A stretch of 33,266 nt of DNA from Burkholderiales bacterium (GTDB taxonomy: Bacteria > Pseudomonadota > Gammaproteobacteria > Burkholderiales > Burkholderiaceae_C). The stretch spans positions 1 through 33,266 of the forward strand of contig JAGWTH010000042.1 in assembly GCA_028868995.1 (NCBI GenBank). Reading direction: 5' to 3'. The notes beneath the pieces were generated by a model. That model saw only the letters and a program-made list of their open reading frames with translations, was not told the origin of the DNA and searched no databases. This document shows positions 23,307-33,266 of this stretch, piece by piece. Within the stretch, counting starts at the first letter, position 1. Each line of letters opens with the position of its first letter. The position numbers and the translations under genes were made by a program.

Positions 23307-26132
23307 TCAGTGGGCCTGGTCCCAGTTGGCGCCGACACCGATCTCGGCCAGCAGCGGCACGCTCAGCTGCACGACGCCGGCCATGAGGCGCGGGATCTCG
23401 GCCTTCAGCCAGTCGACCTCGACCTCCGGCACCTCGAACACCAGTTCGTCGTGCACCTGCATGATCATCCTCGTGCGCCGGCGCTCGCCATCGAGCACCT
23501 TCTGCACTTCGACCATGGCCATCTTGATCAGGTCGGCGGCCGTGCCCTGCATGGGCGCGTTGATCGCCTGCCGCTCGGCGGCGCCGCGGCGCGGCCCGTT
23601 GGGCGAATTGATCTCGGGCAGGTACAGGCGCCGGCCGAACACGGTCTCCACGTAGCCCCGGCTCTTGGCCGCCAGCCTTGTTTCGTCCATGTACCGGCGC
23701 ACCCCCGGGTAGCGCTGGAAGTAGCGGTCGATGTAGTTCTTCGCCGCCGTGTTGTCGATCCCCAGATTGCGCGCCAGGCCGAAGCTGCTCATGCCGTAGA
23801 TGAGGCCGAAGTTGATCACCTTGGCGTAGCGGCGCTGCTCGCTGGAGACCTGCTCCACCGGCACGCCGAACACCTCCGCGGCGGTGGCGCGGTGCACGTC
23901 GAGGTTGTCGCGGAAGGCCCGCAGCAGCGCCTCGTCCTCGCTGATGTGCGCCATGATGCGCAGCTCGATCTGGCTGTAGTCGGCGCTGGCGATGAAGGCG
24001 CCCGGCGGCGCCACGAAGGCCTCGCGGATGCGCCGGCCCTCGGCCGTGCGCACCGGGATGTTCTGCAGGTTGGGGTCGTTGCTCGAGAGCCGCCCGGTGA
24101 CGGCCACCGCCTGCGCGTAGTGCGTGTGCACGCGGCCCGTGAGCGGGTTCACCATCTGCGGCAGCTTGTCGGTGTAGGTGCCCTTGAGCTTGGACAGGCT
24201 GCGGTGCTCCAGGATGCGCGCCGGCAGCGGGTAGTCCTCGGCCAGCTTCTCCAGCACCTCCTCGTCGGTGCTGGGCGCGCCGCTGGCGGTCTTCTTCACC
24301 ACCGGCAGCTGCTGCTTGGTGAACAGGATGTCGCTGATCTGCTTGGGGCTGCCCAGGTTGAAGGGCTGGCCGGCCAGCTGGTGGGCCTCCTGCTCCAGGC
24401 GCATGATGCGCTGGCCCAGCTCGTGGCTCTGCTGCGCCAGCACGCGGGCGTCGATCAGCACGCCGTTGCGCTCGATGCGGAACAGCACCTCGCTGGAGGC
24501 GATCTCCAGCTCGTAGATGGAGCGCAGCTTCGGCTCGCGCTCCAGCCTCGGCCACAGGGCCAGGTGCACGTCCAGGGTCTGGTCCGAGTCCTCGCAGGAG
24601 TATTCGGAGGCCTGGTCGATCGGCACCTGGTTGAAGCCGATCTGGCTCGCGCCCTTGCCCGCCACCGTCTCGTAGTCGATCCCGGTGCGTCCCAGGTGGC
24701 GCTCGGCCAGGCTGGCCAGGCCGTGCGGCTTGTGCACCTCCAGCACGTAGCTTTGCAGCATGGTGTCGTGCACGTAGCCGCGCACCTCGACGCCGTGGTT
24801 GGCGAAAACGTGCCGGTCGTACTTGATGTGCTGGCCGAGCTTGTGCCGCGCCGGGTCCTCCAGCCAGGGCCGCAGGCGCTCCAGCACCTCGTCGCGCGGC
24901 AGCTGGGCGGGCGCGTCGGGATAGTCGTGGGTCAGCGGCACGTAGCAGGCGATGCCCGGCTCGGTGCTGAAGGACAGGCCCACGATGCGGGCGCGCATCT
25001 CGTCCAGCGAATCGGTCTCGGTGTCCAGCGCCACCAGCTGCGCCGCCTCGATGCGCGCCAGCCAGTGGTCGAAGTGCTCCCAGGTGAGCACCGTCTCGTA
25101 GTGCAGCGTGGTCACCCGCGACAGGCCCGCGAGGTCCGGCTCGGCGCTTTCGGCGTGCACCGCCGGCGCGGCCCGCCGGCCGCCCGCCTTCCTGTGCTCC
25201 TCCAGCAGTTCCGGCGGCACCGCGTGCTCCTCCAGCTGCTTGACCAGGCCCTTGAAGCCGTAGCGCTCGTAGAAGGCCTTGAGCGCATCCACGTCCTGGC
25301 CGCCGATCGCGATGTCGTCGAAGGCCGGGAAGCCCGGGATGTGTTCGCCGAGGTCGCAGTCGGTGCGGATGGTCAGCAGCTGACGGCCCTTGGGCAGCCA
25401 GTCCAGCGCCCGGCGCAGGTTCTCGCCGACGGCGCCCTTCACCTCGGAGGCGCGCGCGACCAGGTTGTCCAGCGAGCCGTACTCCTGCAGCAGCTTGACC
25501 GCCGTCTTGGGCCCGACCTTGTCGACGCCCGGCACGTTGTCGACCGCGTCGCCCACCAGGGCCTGGTAGTCCACCATCAGCCGCGGCGGCACGCCGAATT
25601 CGGCCTCGACCCCGGCCACGTCGCGCCTGCGGTCGTTCATGGTGTCGATCACGGTCACGTGCTCGTTGACCAGCTGCGACAGGTCCTTGTCGCCGCTGGA
25701 GATCACGGTGGCGATGGCGCGCTCGCCGGCCAGCCGGGCCAGCGTGCCGATCACGTCGTCGGCCTCCACGCCCGGCACGTCCAGCACCTTCCAGCCCAGC
25801 AGGCGCACGACCTCGTGGATCGGCGGGATCTGCGCGCGCAGGTCGTCCGGCATCGGCGAGCGGGTGGCCTTGTACTCGGGATACAGGGCGTCGCGGAAGG
25901 TGGGGCCCGGAGCGTCGAACACGCAGACGGCATAGTCCGCGCGGACCTCGCGGCGCAGCTTCTGCATCATGTTGATCATCCCGCGGATCGCGCCGGTGGC
26001 CGGGCTCGACGGGTCGCCCGGCACGGCCCGCAGGTCGGGCATGGCGTGGAAGGCGCGGTAGAGGTAGCTGGAGCCGTCCACCAGCAGCAGCACCTTGGGT
26101 TCGGTTGGGGGGACGTCGTCCGTGTCGCTCAT
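23307..26132 (-). CDS. polA: DNA polymerase I
   Basis: A 941-residue three-domain enzyme for Okazaki fragment maturation and repair synthesis. The 5' nuclease domain (about 11-300) has VEADDVIGT (122-130), SGDKDLSQLV (146-155) and the helix-hairpin-helix after GDAVDNVPG (194-202). The 3'-5' proofreading domain retains D370-x-E372 and other acidic positions. The polymerase domain has motif A DYSQIELR (718-725), motif B RRYAKVINFGLIYG (767-780) and motif C VHDE (893-896). All catalytic residues visible are intact. Its start is nine bases after a CACAAT hexamer lying inside a GGGGC...GCCCC palindrome. It diverges from the DUF2782-thrB unit. Confidence 0.99.
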   Translation of the reverse strand: MSDTDDVPPTEPKVLLLVDGSSYLYRAFHAMPDLRAVPGDPSSPATGAIRGMINMMQKLRREVRADYAVCVFDAPGPTFRDALYPEYKATRSPMPDDLRAQIPPIHEVVRLLGWKVLDVPGVEADDVIGTLARLAGERAIATVISSGDKDLSQLVNEHVTVIDTMNDRRRDVAGVEAEFGVPPRLMVDYQALVGDAVDNVPGVDKVGPKTAVKLLQEYGSLDNLVARASEVKGAVGENLRRALDWLPKGRQLLTIRTDCDLGEHIPGFPAFDDIAIGGQDVDALKAFYERYGFKGLVKQLEEHAVPPELLEEHRKAGGRRAAPAVHAESAEPDLAGLSRVTTLHYETVLTWEHFDHWLARIEAAQLVALDTETDSLDEMRARIVGLSFSTEPGIACYVPLTHDYPDAPAQLPRDEVLERLRPWLEDPARHKLGQHIKYDRHVFANHGVEVRGYVHDTMLQSYVLEVHKPHGLASLAERHLGRTGIDYETVAGKGASQIGFNQVPIDQASEYSCEDSDQTLDVHLALWPRLEREPKLRSIYELEIASSEVLFRIERNGVLIDARVLAQQSHELGQRIMRLEQEAHQLAGQPFNLGSPKQISDILFTKQQLPVVKKTASGAPSTDEEVLEKLAEDYPLPARILEHRSLSKLKGTYTDKLPQMVNPLTGRVHTHYAQAVAVTGRLSSNDPNLQNIPVRTAEGRRIREAFVAPPGAFIASADYSQIELRIMAHISEDEALLRAFRDNLDVHRATAAEVFGVPVEQVSSEQRRYAKVINFGLIYGMSSFGLARNLGIDNTAAKNYIDRYFQRYPGVRRYMDETRLAAKSRGYVETVFGRRLYLPEINSPNGPRRGAAERQAINAPMQGTAADLIKMAMVEVQKVLDGERRRTRMIMQVHDELVFEVPEVEVDWLKAEIPRLMAGVVQLSVPLLAEIGVGANWDQAH

Positions 26133-26141
26133 AGCCGGGGC

Positions 26142-26147
26142 ATTGTG
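26142..26147 (-). promoter_or_regulatory. Candidate -10 box for polA
   Basis: CACAAT on the minus strand, nine bases before the ATG at 26132, flanked by complementary GGGG and CCCC. The predicted leader is zero to three bases. Confidence 0.35.
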
Positions 26148-26202
26148 CCCCGATCCCGCGGCCGGGCCGCGCCGCGGGCCGGCGCGGCGGCGGCCGGCGG
26201 CC

Positions 26203-26208
26203 TACAAT
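26203..26208 (+). promoter_or_regulatory. Candidate -10 box for DUF2782-thrB unit, leaderless arrangement
   Basis: TACAAT ends six bases before the ATG at 26215; no Shine-Dalgarno lies between. Confidence 0.45.
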
Positions 26209-26214
26209 CCGGCC

Positions 26215-26550
26215 ATGCGCAAGTGCCTTGTCCCGATCGCCTTCCTGTGCGCCCTGCCCGCGTTTGCACAGGCGCCCCTGCATGCGCCTGCGCAGGTGCC
26301 CGTCGAGCGGGACGCCAAGGCGGACCCGCGGCAGAACCAGAAGATCGAACATCTGCGCGTGGAAGACAGGAGCAACCGCATCGACGAGGTGCGCGTGGGC
26401 GGCCAGAGCATGAGCGTGAAGGTGACGCCCAAGTCGGGCGCGCCCGCCTACGAGCTGCAGCCCAGCGACCTGGCCCACAGCCGCGCGCCCGTTGGCGGCG
26501 ACAGCTTCTCCGACCGCCCGCAGCGCGTCTGGAACGTCCTCGGCTTCTGA
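26215..26550 (+). CDS. DUF2782-type exported small protein
   Basis: A 111-residue protein with a short signal peptide (1-18, ending AFAQ) and a polar domain. The domain runs through [22 protein letters not shown] and ends [12 protein letters not shown]. The combination of size, the RxxGxxxxxxVxP pattern and position between polA and thrB fits DUF2782, an uncharacterised family that occupies the same place in pseudomonads as I recall. The thrB start follows one base after its stop, so they are co-transcribed. No enzymatic motif is visible; periplasmic location is inferred. Confidence 0.75.
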   Translation: MRKCLVPIAFLCALPAFAQAPLHAPAQVPVERDAKADPRQNQKIEHLRVEDRSNRIDEVRVGGQSMSVKVTPKSGAPAYELQPSDLAHSRAPVGGDSFSDRPQRVWNVLGF

Positions 26551-26551
26551 C

Positions 26552-27523
26552 ATGGCGGTCTTCACCGAGGTCTCGGAAGACGAGGCAGGCGCGCTGCTGC
26601 GCCAGCTGAAGCTGGGCGAGCTGCGCTCGCTACGCGGCATCCAGAGCGGCATCGAGAACACCAACTACTTCGTCACCGCCGAGGATATGTTCGGCCGGCG
26701 CGAGTACGTGCTGACGCTGTTCGAGCGCCTCACCTTCGAGCAGCTGCCGTTCTACCTGCACCTGATGAAGCACCTGGCCCAGCACGGCATCCCCGTGCCG
26801 GACCCGGCGGCGGACGCGAACGGCGACATCCTGCACACCGTGTGCGGCAGGCCGGCGGCCCTGGTGAACAAGCTGGAAGGCAGCCACGAGCTGGCGCCCG
26901 GCCCCGACCACTGCGCCCAGGTGGGCGCCATGCTGGCGCGCATGCACCTGGCCGGGCGCGACTACAACCGCCGCCAGCCCAACCTGCGCGGCCTGGCGTG
27001 GTGGAACGAGACCGTGCCGGTGGTGCTGCCCTTCCTGGAGCCGGCGCAGGCGGCGCTGCTGCGCGGCGAACTCGCCTTCCAGAACCACGTGGCGGCCGGG
27101 TCGGCCTACGGGGCGCTGCCGCGCGGCCCGGTCCACGCCGACCTGTTCCGCGACAACGTGATGTTCCGGGACGGCCGGCTCAGCGGCTTCTTCGACTTCT
27201 ACTTCGCCGGGGTGGACAGCTGGCTGTTCGACCTGGCGGTGTGCCTGAACGACTGGGCGGTCGACCTGCCCACCGGCGCGCACGACCCGGTGCGCGCCGG
27301 CGCCTTCGTCGCCGCCTACCAGTCGGTGCGGCCGCTGACCGCCGCCGAGCGCCAGTTGCTGCCGGCCATGCTGCGGGCTGGGGCGCTGCGCTTCTGGCTG
27401 TCGCGCCTGTGGGACTTCCACCTGCCGCGCGAGGCCTCGCTGCTCCAGCCGCACGATCCGACGCACTTCGAGCGCGTGCTGCGCGAGCGCGTGCGCCACC
27501 CCGTCAGCGCCGACACCCTCTGA
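26552..27523 (+). CDS. thrB: Homoserine kinase (ThrB, kinase-like fold)
   Basis: A 323-residue homoserine kinase of the aminoglycoside-phosphotransferase fold used in Pseudomonas and Burkholderiales, not the GHMP-type ThrB of enterics. It phosphorylates homoserine for threonine synthesis. Landmarks are the N-terminal [20 protein letters not shown] (33-41), the catalytic loop [12 protein letters not shown] (194-205; D197, N202) and the metal-binding FFDFYFAG (213-220; D215). The ATG is one base after the preceding stop. No thrC or hom lies nearby. Confidence 0.95.
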   Translation: MAVFTEVSEDEAGALLRQLKLGELRSLRGIQSGIENTNYFVTAEDMFGRREYVLTLFERLTFEQLPFYLHLMKHLAQHGIPVPDPAADANGDILHTVCGRPAALVNKLEGSHELAPGPDHCAQVGAMLARMHLAGRDYNRRQPNLRGLAWWNETVPVVLPFLEPAQAALLRGELAFQNHVAAGSAYGALPRGPVHADLFRDNVMFRDGRLSGFFDFYFAGVDSWLFDLAVCLNDWAVDLPTGAHDPVRAGAFVAAYQSVRPLTAAERQLLPAMLRAGALRFWLSRLWDFHLPREASLLQPHDPTHFERVLRERVRHPVSADTL

Positions 27524-27540
27524 AGCCCGCCCGCCCCGCC

Positions 27541-28323
27541 GTGAAACTCAACATCGTTCCCGCCCGCACCGGCCTCACGTGGGTGAAACTCGGCGTGCGC
27601 ACCTTCTTCCGGCAGCCCCTGGCCCTCACGGGGCTGTTCTTCATGTACATGGCGGCGGTGCTGGTGATCTCCCAGCTGCCGCTGGTGGGGCCGCTGCTGG
27701 CGGCCATGCTGGTGCCGGCCGCGACGCTGGGCTTCATGGCCGCCACGGCCGAAGCCGCCAACGGGCGCTTCCCCATGCCCGCGGTGCTGGTGAGCGCCTT
27801 CCGCGTGGGCCGCCAGCGCGCCCGCGCGATGCTGGCCCTGGGCGCGCTCTACACCGTCGGCTCCCTGCTGGCCAACCTGCTCGCCTCCCTGCTGCTGGGG
27901 ACGGCGTCCGGGCCCGTTCCCGGCGACGGGCAGGTGCCGGAGATCGACACGGCCATGCTGGCGAGCCTGCTGTTCCACACGCCGCTGGTGGTGCTGTTCT
28001 GGCATGCCCCGGCCCTGGTGCACTGGCACGGCGTCGAGCCGGTCAAGGCCCTGTTCTTCAGCGCTGTCGCCTTCGCGCGCAACTTCGGCGCCATGCTGGT
28101 CTTCGGGCTGGCCTGGCTGGCCGTGTTCGCCGCCATCGGCTTCGGCATCAGCACGCTGCTGGTCGCCCTGGGCGGCGCCGGTACGGCCCACCTCGTGATG
28201 ATGCCGACGGTGCTCGTGCTGGTGGTGATGTTCTCCACTTCGCTCTACTTCACCTTCCGCGACAGCTTCCGCGCCGACGAGTCGCCGCTGGCCGAGCCTA
28301 CCCCCGAGGGGGAAAGCACCTGA
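27541..28323 (+). CDS. BPSS1780-type membrane protein
   Basis: A 260-residue protein with GTG start, an N-terminal amphipathic segment (KLNIVPARTGLTWVKLGVRTF) and five to six membrane helices. The segment FFRQPLALTGLFFMYM followed by a second helix is characteristic of the family named after Burkholderia BPSS1780, which often follows thrB. Function is unknown. The C-terminal 20 residues are acidic and polar. The spacing of 17 bases from thrB indicates the same operon. No ribosome binding site is obvious. The start is chosen as the first GTG after the thrB stop, matching the family N terminus. Confidence 0.78.
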   Translation: MKLNIVPARTGLTWVKLGVRTFFRQPLALTGLFFMYMAAVLVISQLPLVGPLLAAMLVPAATLGFMAATAEAANGRFPMPAVLVSAFRVGRQRARAMLALGALYTVGSLLANLLASLLLGTASGPVPGDGQVPEIDTAMLASLLFHTPLVVLFWHAPALVHWHGVEPVKALFFSAVAFARNFGAMLVFGLAWLAVFAAIGFGISTLLVALGGAGTAHLVMMPTVLVLVVMFSTSLYFTFRDSFRADESPLAEPTPEGEST

Positions 28324-28390
28324 TCGCGTGCCCCGACGTCAAAGGGCGCGCCGGGGCCGGCGCCCCAGGCGCCGGACGGTCGCCAGTGGA

Positions 28391-28407
28391 TGTAAGCTGT
28401 TGTTACA
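28391..28407. promoter_or_regulatory. Small inverted repeat upstream of the 28439 gene
   Basis: TGTAA (28391-28395) and TTACA (28403-28407) with a seven-base spacer, in the only AT-richer patch of the 115-base gap after the BPSS1780-type gene. The same patch contains TACACT as a possible -10. A GGGGC/GCCCC stem (28353-28366) precedes it. Regulatory role is a guess. Confidence 0.3.
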
Positions 28408-28438
28408 CTTTCGCACTTGCCGGAGTTGAGGACAAGAA

Positions 28439-28888
28439 ATGAACAACCCGAAGTCGGGCCAGGGCAGGGACTTCCCCGACACCGAACCCCTTTCCATGGT
28501 CCCGCATGCAGAGGAATACGCCGCCACGGAACCGATGCCGCTGGCGGAACTCCACCCGGCTGCGGCCGCCCCCGGAGGCCTCAGCCTCGAACTGGCGCCC
28601 GTGGGCGCCGGCGAATACGAGCTGATGGCCGAAATCCGCAAGGAAGGCCGGATCTGCCCGCTGCCCACGCGCTGGCTGGAGTTCTACCGAGTGCTGCAGG
28701 ACGCGGCCCACGGCGCGGCCCTGCCGGCGCCGCCCATGTCGGGCTCCGCCTGGGCGGCCAACACGCCGGCGACCAAGCGCAACTGCTTCGCCGCCCAGGT
28801 GGCCTGGGCCGTGGAGCAGGGTTGCGTCCCCCAGGCCTACGAATTCCTCAGCGCGCTGCCGAAGTCCGACTGGTACTACGGCGGCTGA
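28439..28888 (+). CDS. Hypothetical protein, conserved-looking
   Basis: A 149-residue protein I do not recognise. It has a low-complexity acidic/Ala-Pro N-terminal half (1-50) and a more structured C-terminal half containing EYELMAEIRKEGRICPLPTRWLEFYRVL and KSDWYYGG at the end. It has no signal peptide or membrane helix and three cysteines at most. Codon use matches its neighbours. GAGGA lies about seven bases upstream of the ATG, and a TGTAA/TTACA inverted repeat (28391-28407) lies about 32 bases upstream. It converges with uvrD, three bases between stops. Confidence 0.7.
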   Translation: MNNPKSGQGRDFPDTEPLSMVPHAEEYAATEPMPLAELHPAAAAPGGLSLELAPVGAGEYELMAEIRKEGRICPLPTRWLEFYRVLQDAAHGAALPAPPMSGSAWAANTPATKRNCFAAQVAWAVEQGCVPQAYEFLSALPKSDWYYGG

Positions 28889-28891
28889 AGC

Positions 28892-31288
<2,397 letters not shown>

Positions 31289-31293
31289 GTGGC

Positions 31294-31299
31294 ATTGTA
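31294..31299 (-). promoter_or_regulatory. Candidate -10 box for uvrD, leaderless arrangement
   Basis: TACAAT on the minus strand ends five bases before the ATG at 31288, placing the predicted transcription start at the start codon. Confidence 0.45.
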
Positions 31300-31345
31300 G
31301 GAATCCGGCCGGGAACCTCCGGCCCCCCGTCCCCTCCGAACCGCC

Positions 31346-32008
31346 GTGAACGCCCGACTCCTGACCGCCGCCCTGCTCGCCCTGCCCCTGGCCGCCCGCG
31401 CCCTGTGTACCAGCGACGGCGTGCCCCAGCCCAGCGCCGTGCTGGAACGCTTCATCAGCGCCGACTGCGCCGACTGCTGGCGCGACCCGGCCACGCCCGA
31501 GCCCGCCGCCGGCACGGTCGCGGTCGACTGGGTGGTGCCGGGCCGCCAGGGCGACGACGCCCCCCTGTCGGCCGTGGCGCTGGACGATGCGCAGCAGCGG
31601 CTGCAGGCCCTGGGGCGACCGGTGCCCGCCGGCAGCGACGCCGTGTTCGAGCGGCGCGTGGGCGCGCCGGCGCGCCTGCGGCTGGCCCAGGGCGAGACCT
31701 TCAACGACTACGTGGGCATCACCATGGAACTGCGGTCCCCGGGCCGGCAGGCCTGGGACGCCTGGCTGCTGCTGGTGGAGGACCTGCCGGCCGGCACCGA
31801 GGGCAGCCCGGTCGAGCGCCTGCTGGTGCGCAACGTGTTCCGCCCGGACTGGGGCGCGCGGACCGGCCGGGCGCCGAAGCTGCTGAGCGAGCTGCGGGCG
31901 ATGCAGATCCACGAGGGCACGCGGCGCGACCGCCTGAGCCTGGTGGGCGTGCTGGCCGATCCGCAAGGCCGTATCCGGGCCATCCGCCGCACCGCATGTA
32001 CCGAATAG
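31346..32008 (+). CDS. Exported hypothetical protein with CxxC motif
   Basis: A 220-residue protein with GTG start and a signal peptide (about 1-19, ending ARAL). The mature N terminus has ALCTSDG followed by FISADCADCWRDP, a CxxC pair in a context resembling the start of a thioredoxin-like fold (DUF1223-like), though I cannot confirm the family. The C-terminal half is basic and ends in TACTE. Four cysteines in the mature part suggest disulfides. It diverges from uvrD by 57 bases. A hairpin terminator follows 22 bases after its stop. Confidence 0.7.
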   Translation: MNARLLTAALLALPLAARALCTSDGVPQPSAVLERFISADCADCWRDPATPEPAAGTVAVDWVVPGRQGDDAPLSAVALDDAQQRLQALGRPVPAGSDAVFERRVGAPARLRLAQGETFNDYVGITMELRSPGRQAWDAWLLLVEDLPAGTEGSPVERLLVRNVFRPDWGARTGRAPKLLSELRAMQIHEGTRRDRLSLVGVLADPQGRIRAIRRTACTE

Positions 32009-32019
32009 GCGCGCCGCCG

Positions 32020-32025
32020 TAGAAT
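32020..32025 (+). promoter_or_regulatory. Candidate -10 box upstream of guaC
   Basis: TAGAAT in an otherwise GC-rich region. Predicted transcription would start near 32032, at the first base of the terminator hairpin 32031-32061, giving a guaC leader of about 114 bases. Confidence 0.4.
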
Positions 32026-32030
32026 CAGGC

Positions 32031-32061
32031 ACCGGGCCCAAGCATTTGAGGCCCGGTTTTT
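32031..32061 (+). terminator. Intrinsic terminator between exported protein gene and guaC, possible attenuator
   Basis: ACCGGGCC (32031-32038) pairs with GGCCCGGT (32050-32057) across an 11-base loop, followed by a run of five T (32057-32061). It is a good terminator for the 31346-32008 gene. It also lies within the predicted guaC leader. Confidence 0.75.
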
Positions 32062-32145
32062 CGTCCCCCCCGCGCGCGGGCGACGAATCCGGGTCCCAGT
32101 CCAAGCGTCCACCTGTTCGACAACAGACTTACGGAGCCTGGAACC

Positions 32146-33123
32146 ATGGAAATCTTCGACTACGACAAGGTGCTGCTGCTGCCGCGCAAGTGCCGCGTGG
32201 AAAGCCGCGCCGAGTGCGACCCCTCGATCGAGTTCGGCGCTCGCAGCTTCAAGCTGCCGGTGGTGCCGGCCAACATGAAGACGGTGGTGGACGAGAAAAT
32301 CTGCCTGTGGCTGGCGAGGAACGGCTACTTCTACGTCATGCACCGCTTCGACCTGGACAACGTGAAGTTCGTCCGCTGGATGAAGGAACAAGGCGCCTTC
32401 GCCTCGATCTCGGTGGGCGTGAAGCCGGCCGACTACGAGACGGTGGACCGGCTCGCCGCCGAGGGCCTGGTGCCCGAGTACGTGACCATCGACATCGCCC
32501 ACGGCCATGCCGACACGGTCAGGAACATGATCGCGCACCTGAAGGCGAAGCTGCCCGCGACCTTCGTGATCGCCGGCAACGTCGGCACGCCGGAAGCGGT
32601 GATCGACCTGGAGAACTGGGGCGCCGACGCCACCAAGGTGGGCATCGGCCCGGGCAAGGTCTGCATCACGCGCATGAAGACCGGCTTCGGCACGGGCGGC
32701 TGGCAGCTGTCGGCGCTGAAATGGTGCGCCCGCGTGGCCACCAAGCCCATCATCGCCGACGGCGGCATCCGCGAGCACGGCGACATCGCCAAGAGCATCC
32801 GCTTCGGGGCGACCCTGGTGATGGTCGGCTCCATGCTGGCCGGCCACGAGGAATCGCCTGGCCAGACCGTGGAAGTCGACGGCCGCCTGTACAAGGAGTA
32901 CTACGGCAGCGCCTCCGACTTCAACAAGGGCGAGTACAAGCACGTGGAAGGCAAGCGCATCCTCGAGCCGGTCAAGGGCCGGCTGGCCGACACGCTGCGC
33001 GAGATGCGCGAGGACCTGCAGAGCTCGATCAGCTACGCCGGCGGCACCCGGCTCGCCGACCTGAAGCGGGTGAACTACGTGATCCTCGGCGGCGAGAACG
33101 CAGGCGAGCACCTGCTGATGTGA
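32146..33123 (+). CDS. guaC: GMP reductase
   Basis: A 325-residue IMPDH/GMPR-family TIM-barrel enzyme that deaminates GMP to IMP with NADPH, feeding guanine back to the adenine branch. It has NMKTVVDE near 43-50, the catalytic loop [15 protein letters not shown] with C173, [12 protein letters not shown] and [16 protein letters not shown]. There is no CBS-domain insertion, which separates it from IMP dehydrogenase. Length and sequence match the type found in Bacillus (GuaC2) rather than the E. coli type. The ATG follows ACGGAGCC. A terminator hairpin lies in the predicted leader. Confidence 0.95.
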   Translation: MEIFDYDKVLLLPRKCRVESRAECDPSIEFGARSFKLPVVPANMKTVVDEKICLWLARNGYFYVMHRFDLDNVKFVRWMKEQGAFASISVGVKPADYETVDRLAAEGLVPEYVTIDIAHGHADTVRNMIAHLKAKLPATFVIAGNVGTPEAVIDLENWGADATKVGIGPGKVCITRMKTGFGTGGWQLSALKWCARVATKPIIADGGIREHGDIAKSIRFGATLVMVGSMLAGHEESPGQTVEVDGRLYKEYYGSASDFNKGEYKHVEGKRILEPVKGRLADTLREMREDLQSSISYAGGTRLADLKRVNYVILGGENAGEHLLM

Positions 33124-33135
33124 GCCTCGTGCTCC

Positions 33136-33172
33136 CGTCATTCCCGCGCAGGCGCACTGGTGTCCGGAATGA
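33136..33172. repeat. Degenerate palindromic intergenic element
   Basis: The segment CGTCATTCCCGCGCAGGCG (33136-33154) resembles the short repeats scattered in Burkholderiales genomes. TCATTCC (33138-33144) pairs with GGAATGA (33166-33172) across 21 bases. The rest of the tail to 33266 shows no gene. Confidence 0.45.
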
Positions 33173-33266
33173 ATCCGGGCCAGCGTGCTAAGTAGTTGGC
33201 GCGCAACAGGAAAGCGGCTGCTGCCCGGGGTGGGATTCGAAATCGCTGTATGCGAGATCGCGTGCA

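Noticed and set aside
23080..26664. Very long open frames on both strands around polA (over 1,100 codons each)
   Set aside because: They overlap polA in other frames and consist of Arg/Ala/Gly or His/Gln/Val-rich sequence. The polA frame has every expected motif.
33195..33266. tRNA-like string GGGATTCGAA near the right edge
   Set aside because: It recalls a T-loop on the minus strand, but the flanking five bases do not pair and no cloverleaf can be drawn in the visible sequence.

Overview
The window is a stretch of high-GC (roughly 70% by eye) chromosome from a betaproteobacterium, most likely Burkholderiales, family Comamonadaceae (Ramlibacter/Variovorax-like). The basis is codon usage dominated by G/C third positions, the order xseB-ispA-dxs beside a Rieske oxygenase, the block polA / DUF2782 / thrB / BPSS1780-type membrane protein, and TRAP transporters of the mannitol/chloroaromatic class. 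No genus-level marker (rRNA) is present, so the assignment is an inference. No phage, insertion sequence, CRISPR array, tRNA or rRNA is visible. Every gap between genes is shorter than 300 bases.

Region 1 (1-8.9 kb) is transport. A DctQ fragment and DctM (TRAP permeases) are followed by a terminator, a putative Na+/H+ antiporter and a convergent YbaL/Kef-type cation:proton antiporter. Three tandem paralogous TRAP substrate-binding proteins on the minus strand come next. The two proximal ones share a duplicated upstream segment. Binding proteins and permeases are of the same TRAP class, so several receptors may feed one permease.

Region 2 (9-12.1 kb) is the minus-strand operon xseB-ispA-dxs, for exonuclease VII small subunit and isoprenoid precursors. 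It ends in a strong terminator and starts from a TAAAAT -10 box.

Region 3 (12.2-15.9 kb, plus strand) is a translationally coupled trio: a Rieske non-heme iron oxygenase alpha subunit, a LeuD-type dehydratase small subunit without LeuC, and an EamA/DMT exporter. A 3-mercaptopyruvate-type sulfurtransferase follows.

Region 4 (15.9-23.3 kb) holds a tyrosine-phosphatase-family protein, a short UvrD/Rep-type helicase divergent from a DUF72 protein, an exported DUF4019 protein, a ZIP metal transporter, two divergent exported dienelactone-hydrolase-fold proteins and a 4-oxalocrotonate-tautomerase-like protein.

Region 5 (23.3-33.1 kb) is housekeeping: polA (minus); DUF2782, thrB, a BPSS1780-type membrane protein and a small unknown (plus); uvrD (minus); an exported unknown and guaC (plus). 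The right edge carries remnants of an intergenic palindromic repeat.

I found no clear new multi-gene system. The most useful observations are: at least eight genes with a -10-like hexamer only 5-9 bases before the start codon and no good ribosome binding site (candidate leaderless mRNAs); the triplicated TRAP receptors with a duplicated control region; an orphan LeuD coupled to a Rieske oxygenase; and an intrinsic terminator placed at the predicted guaC transcription start.
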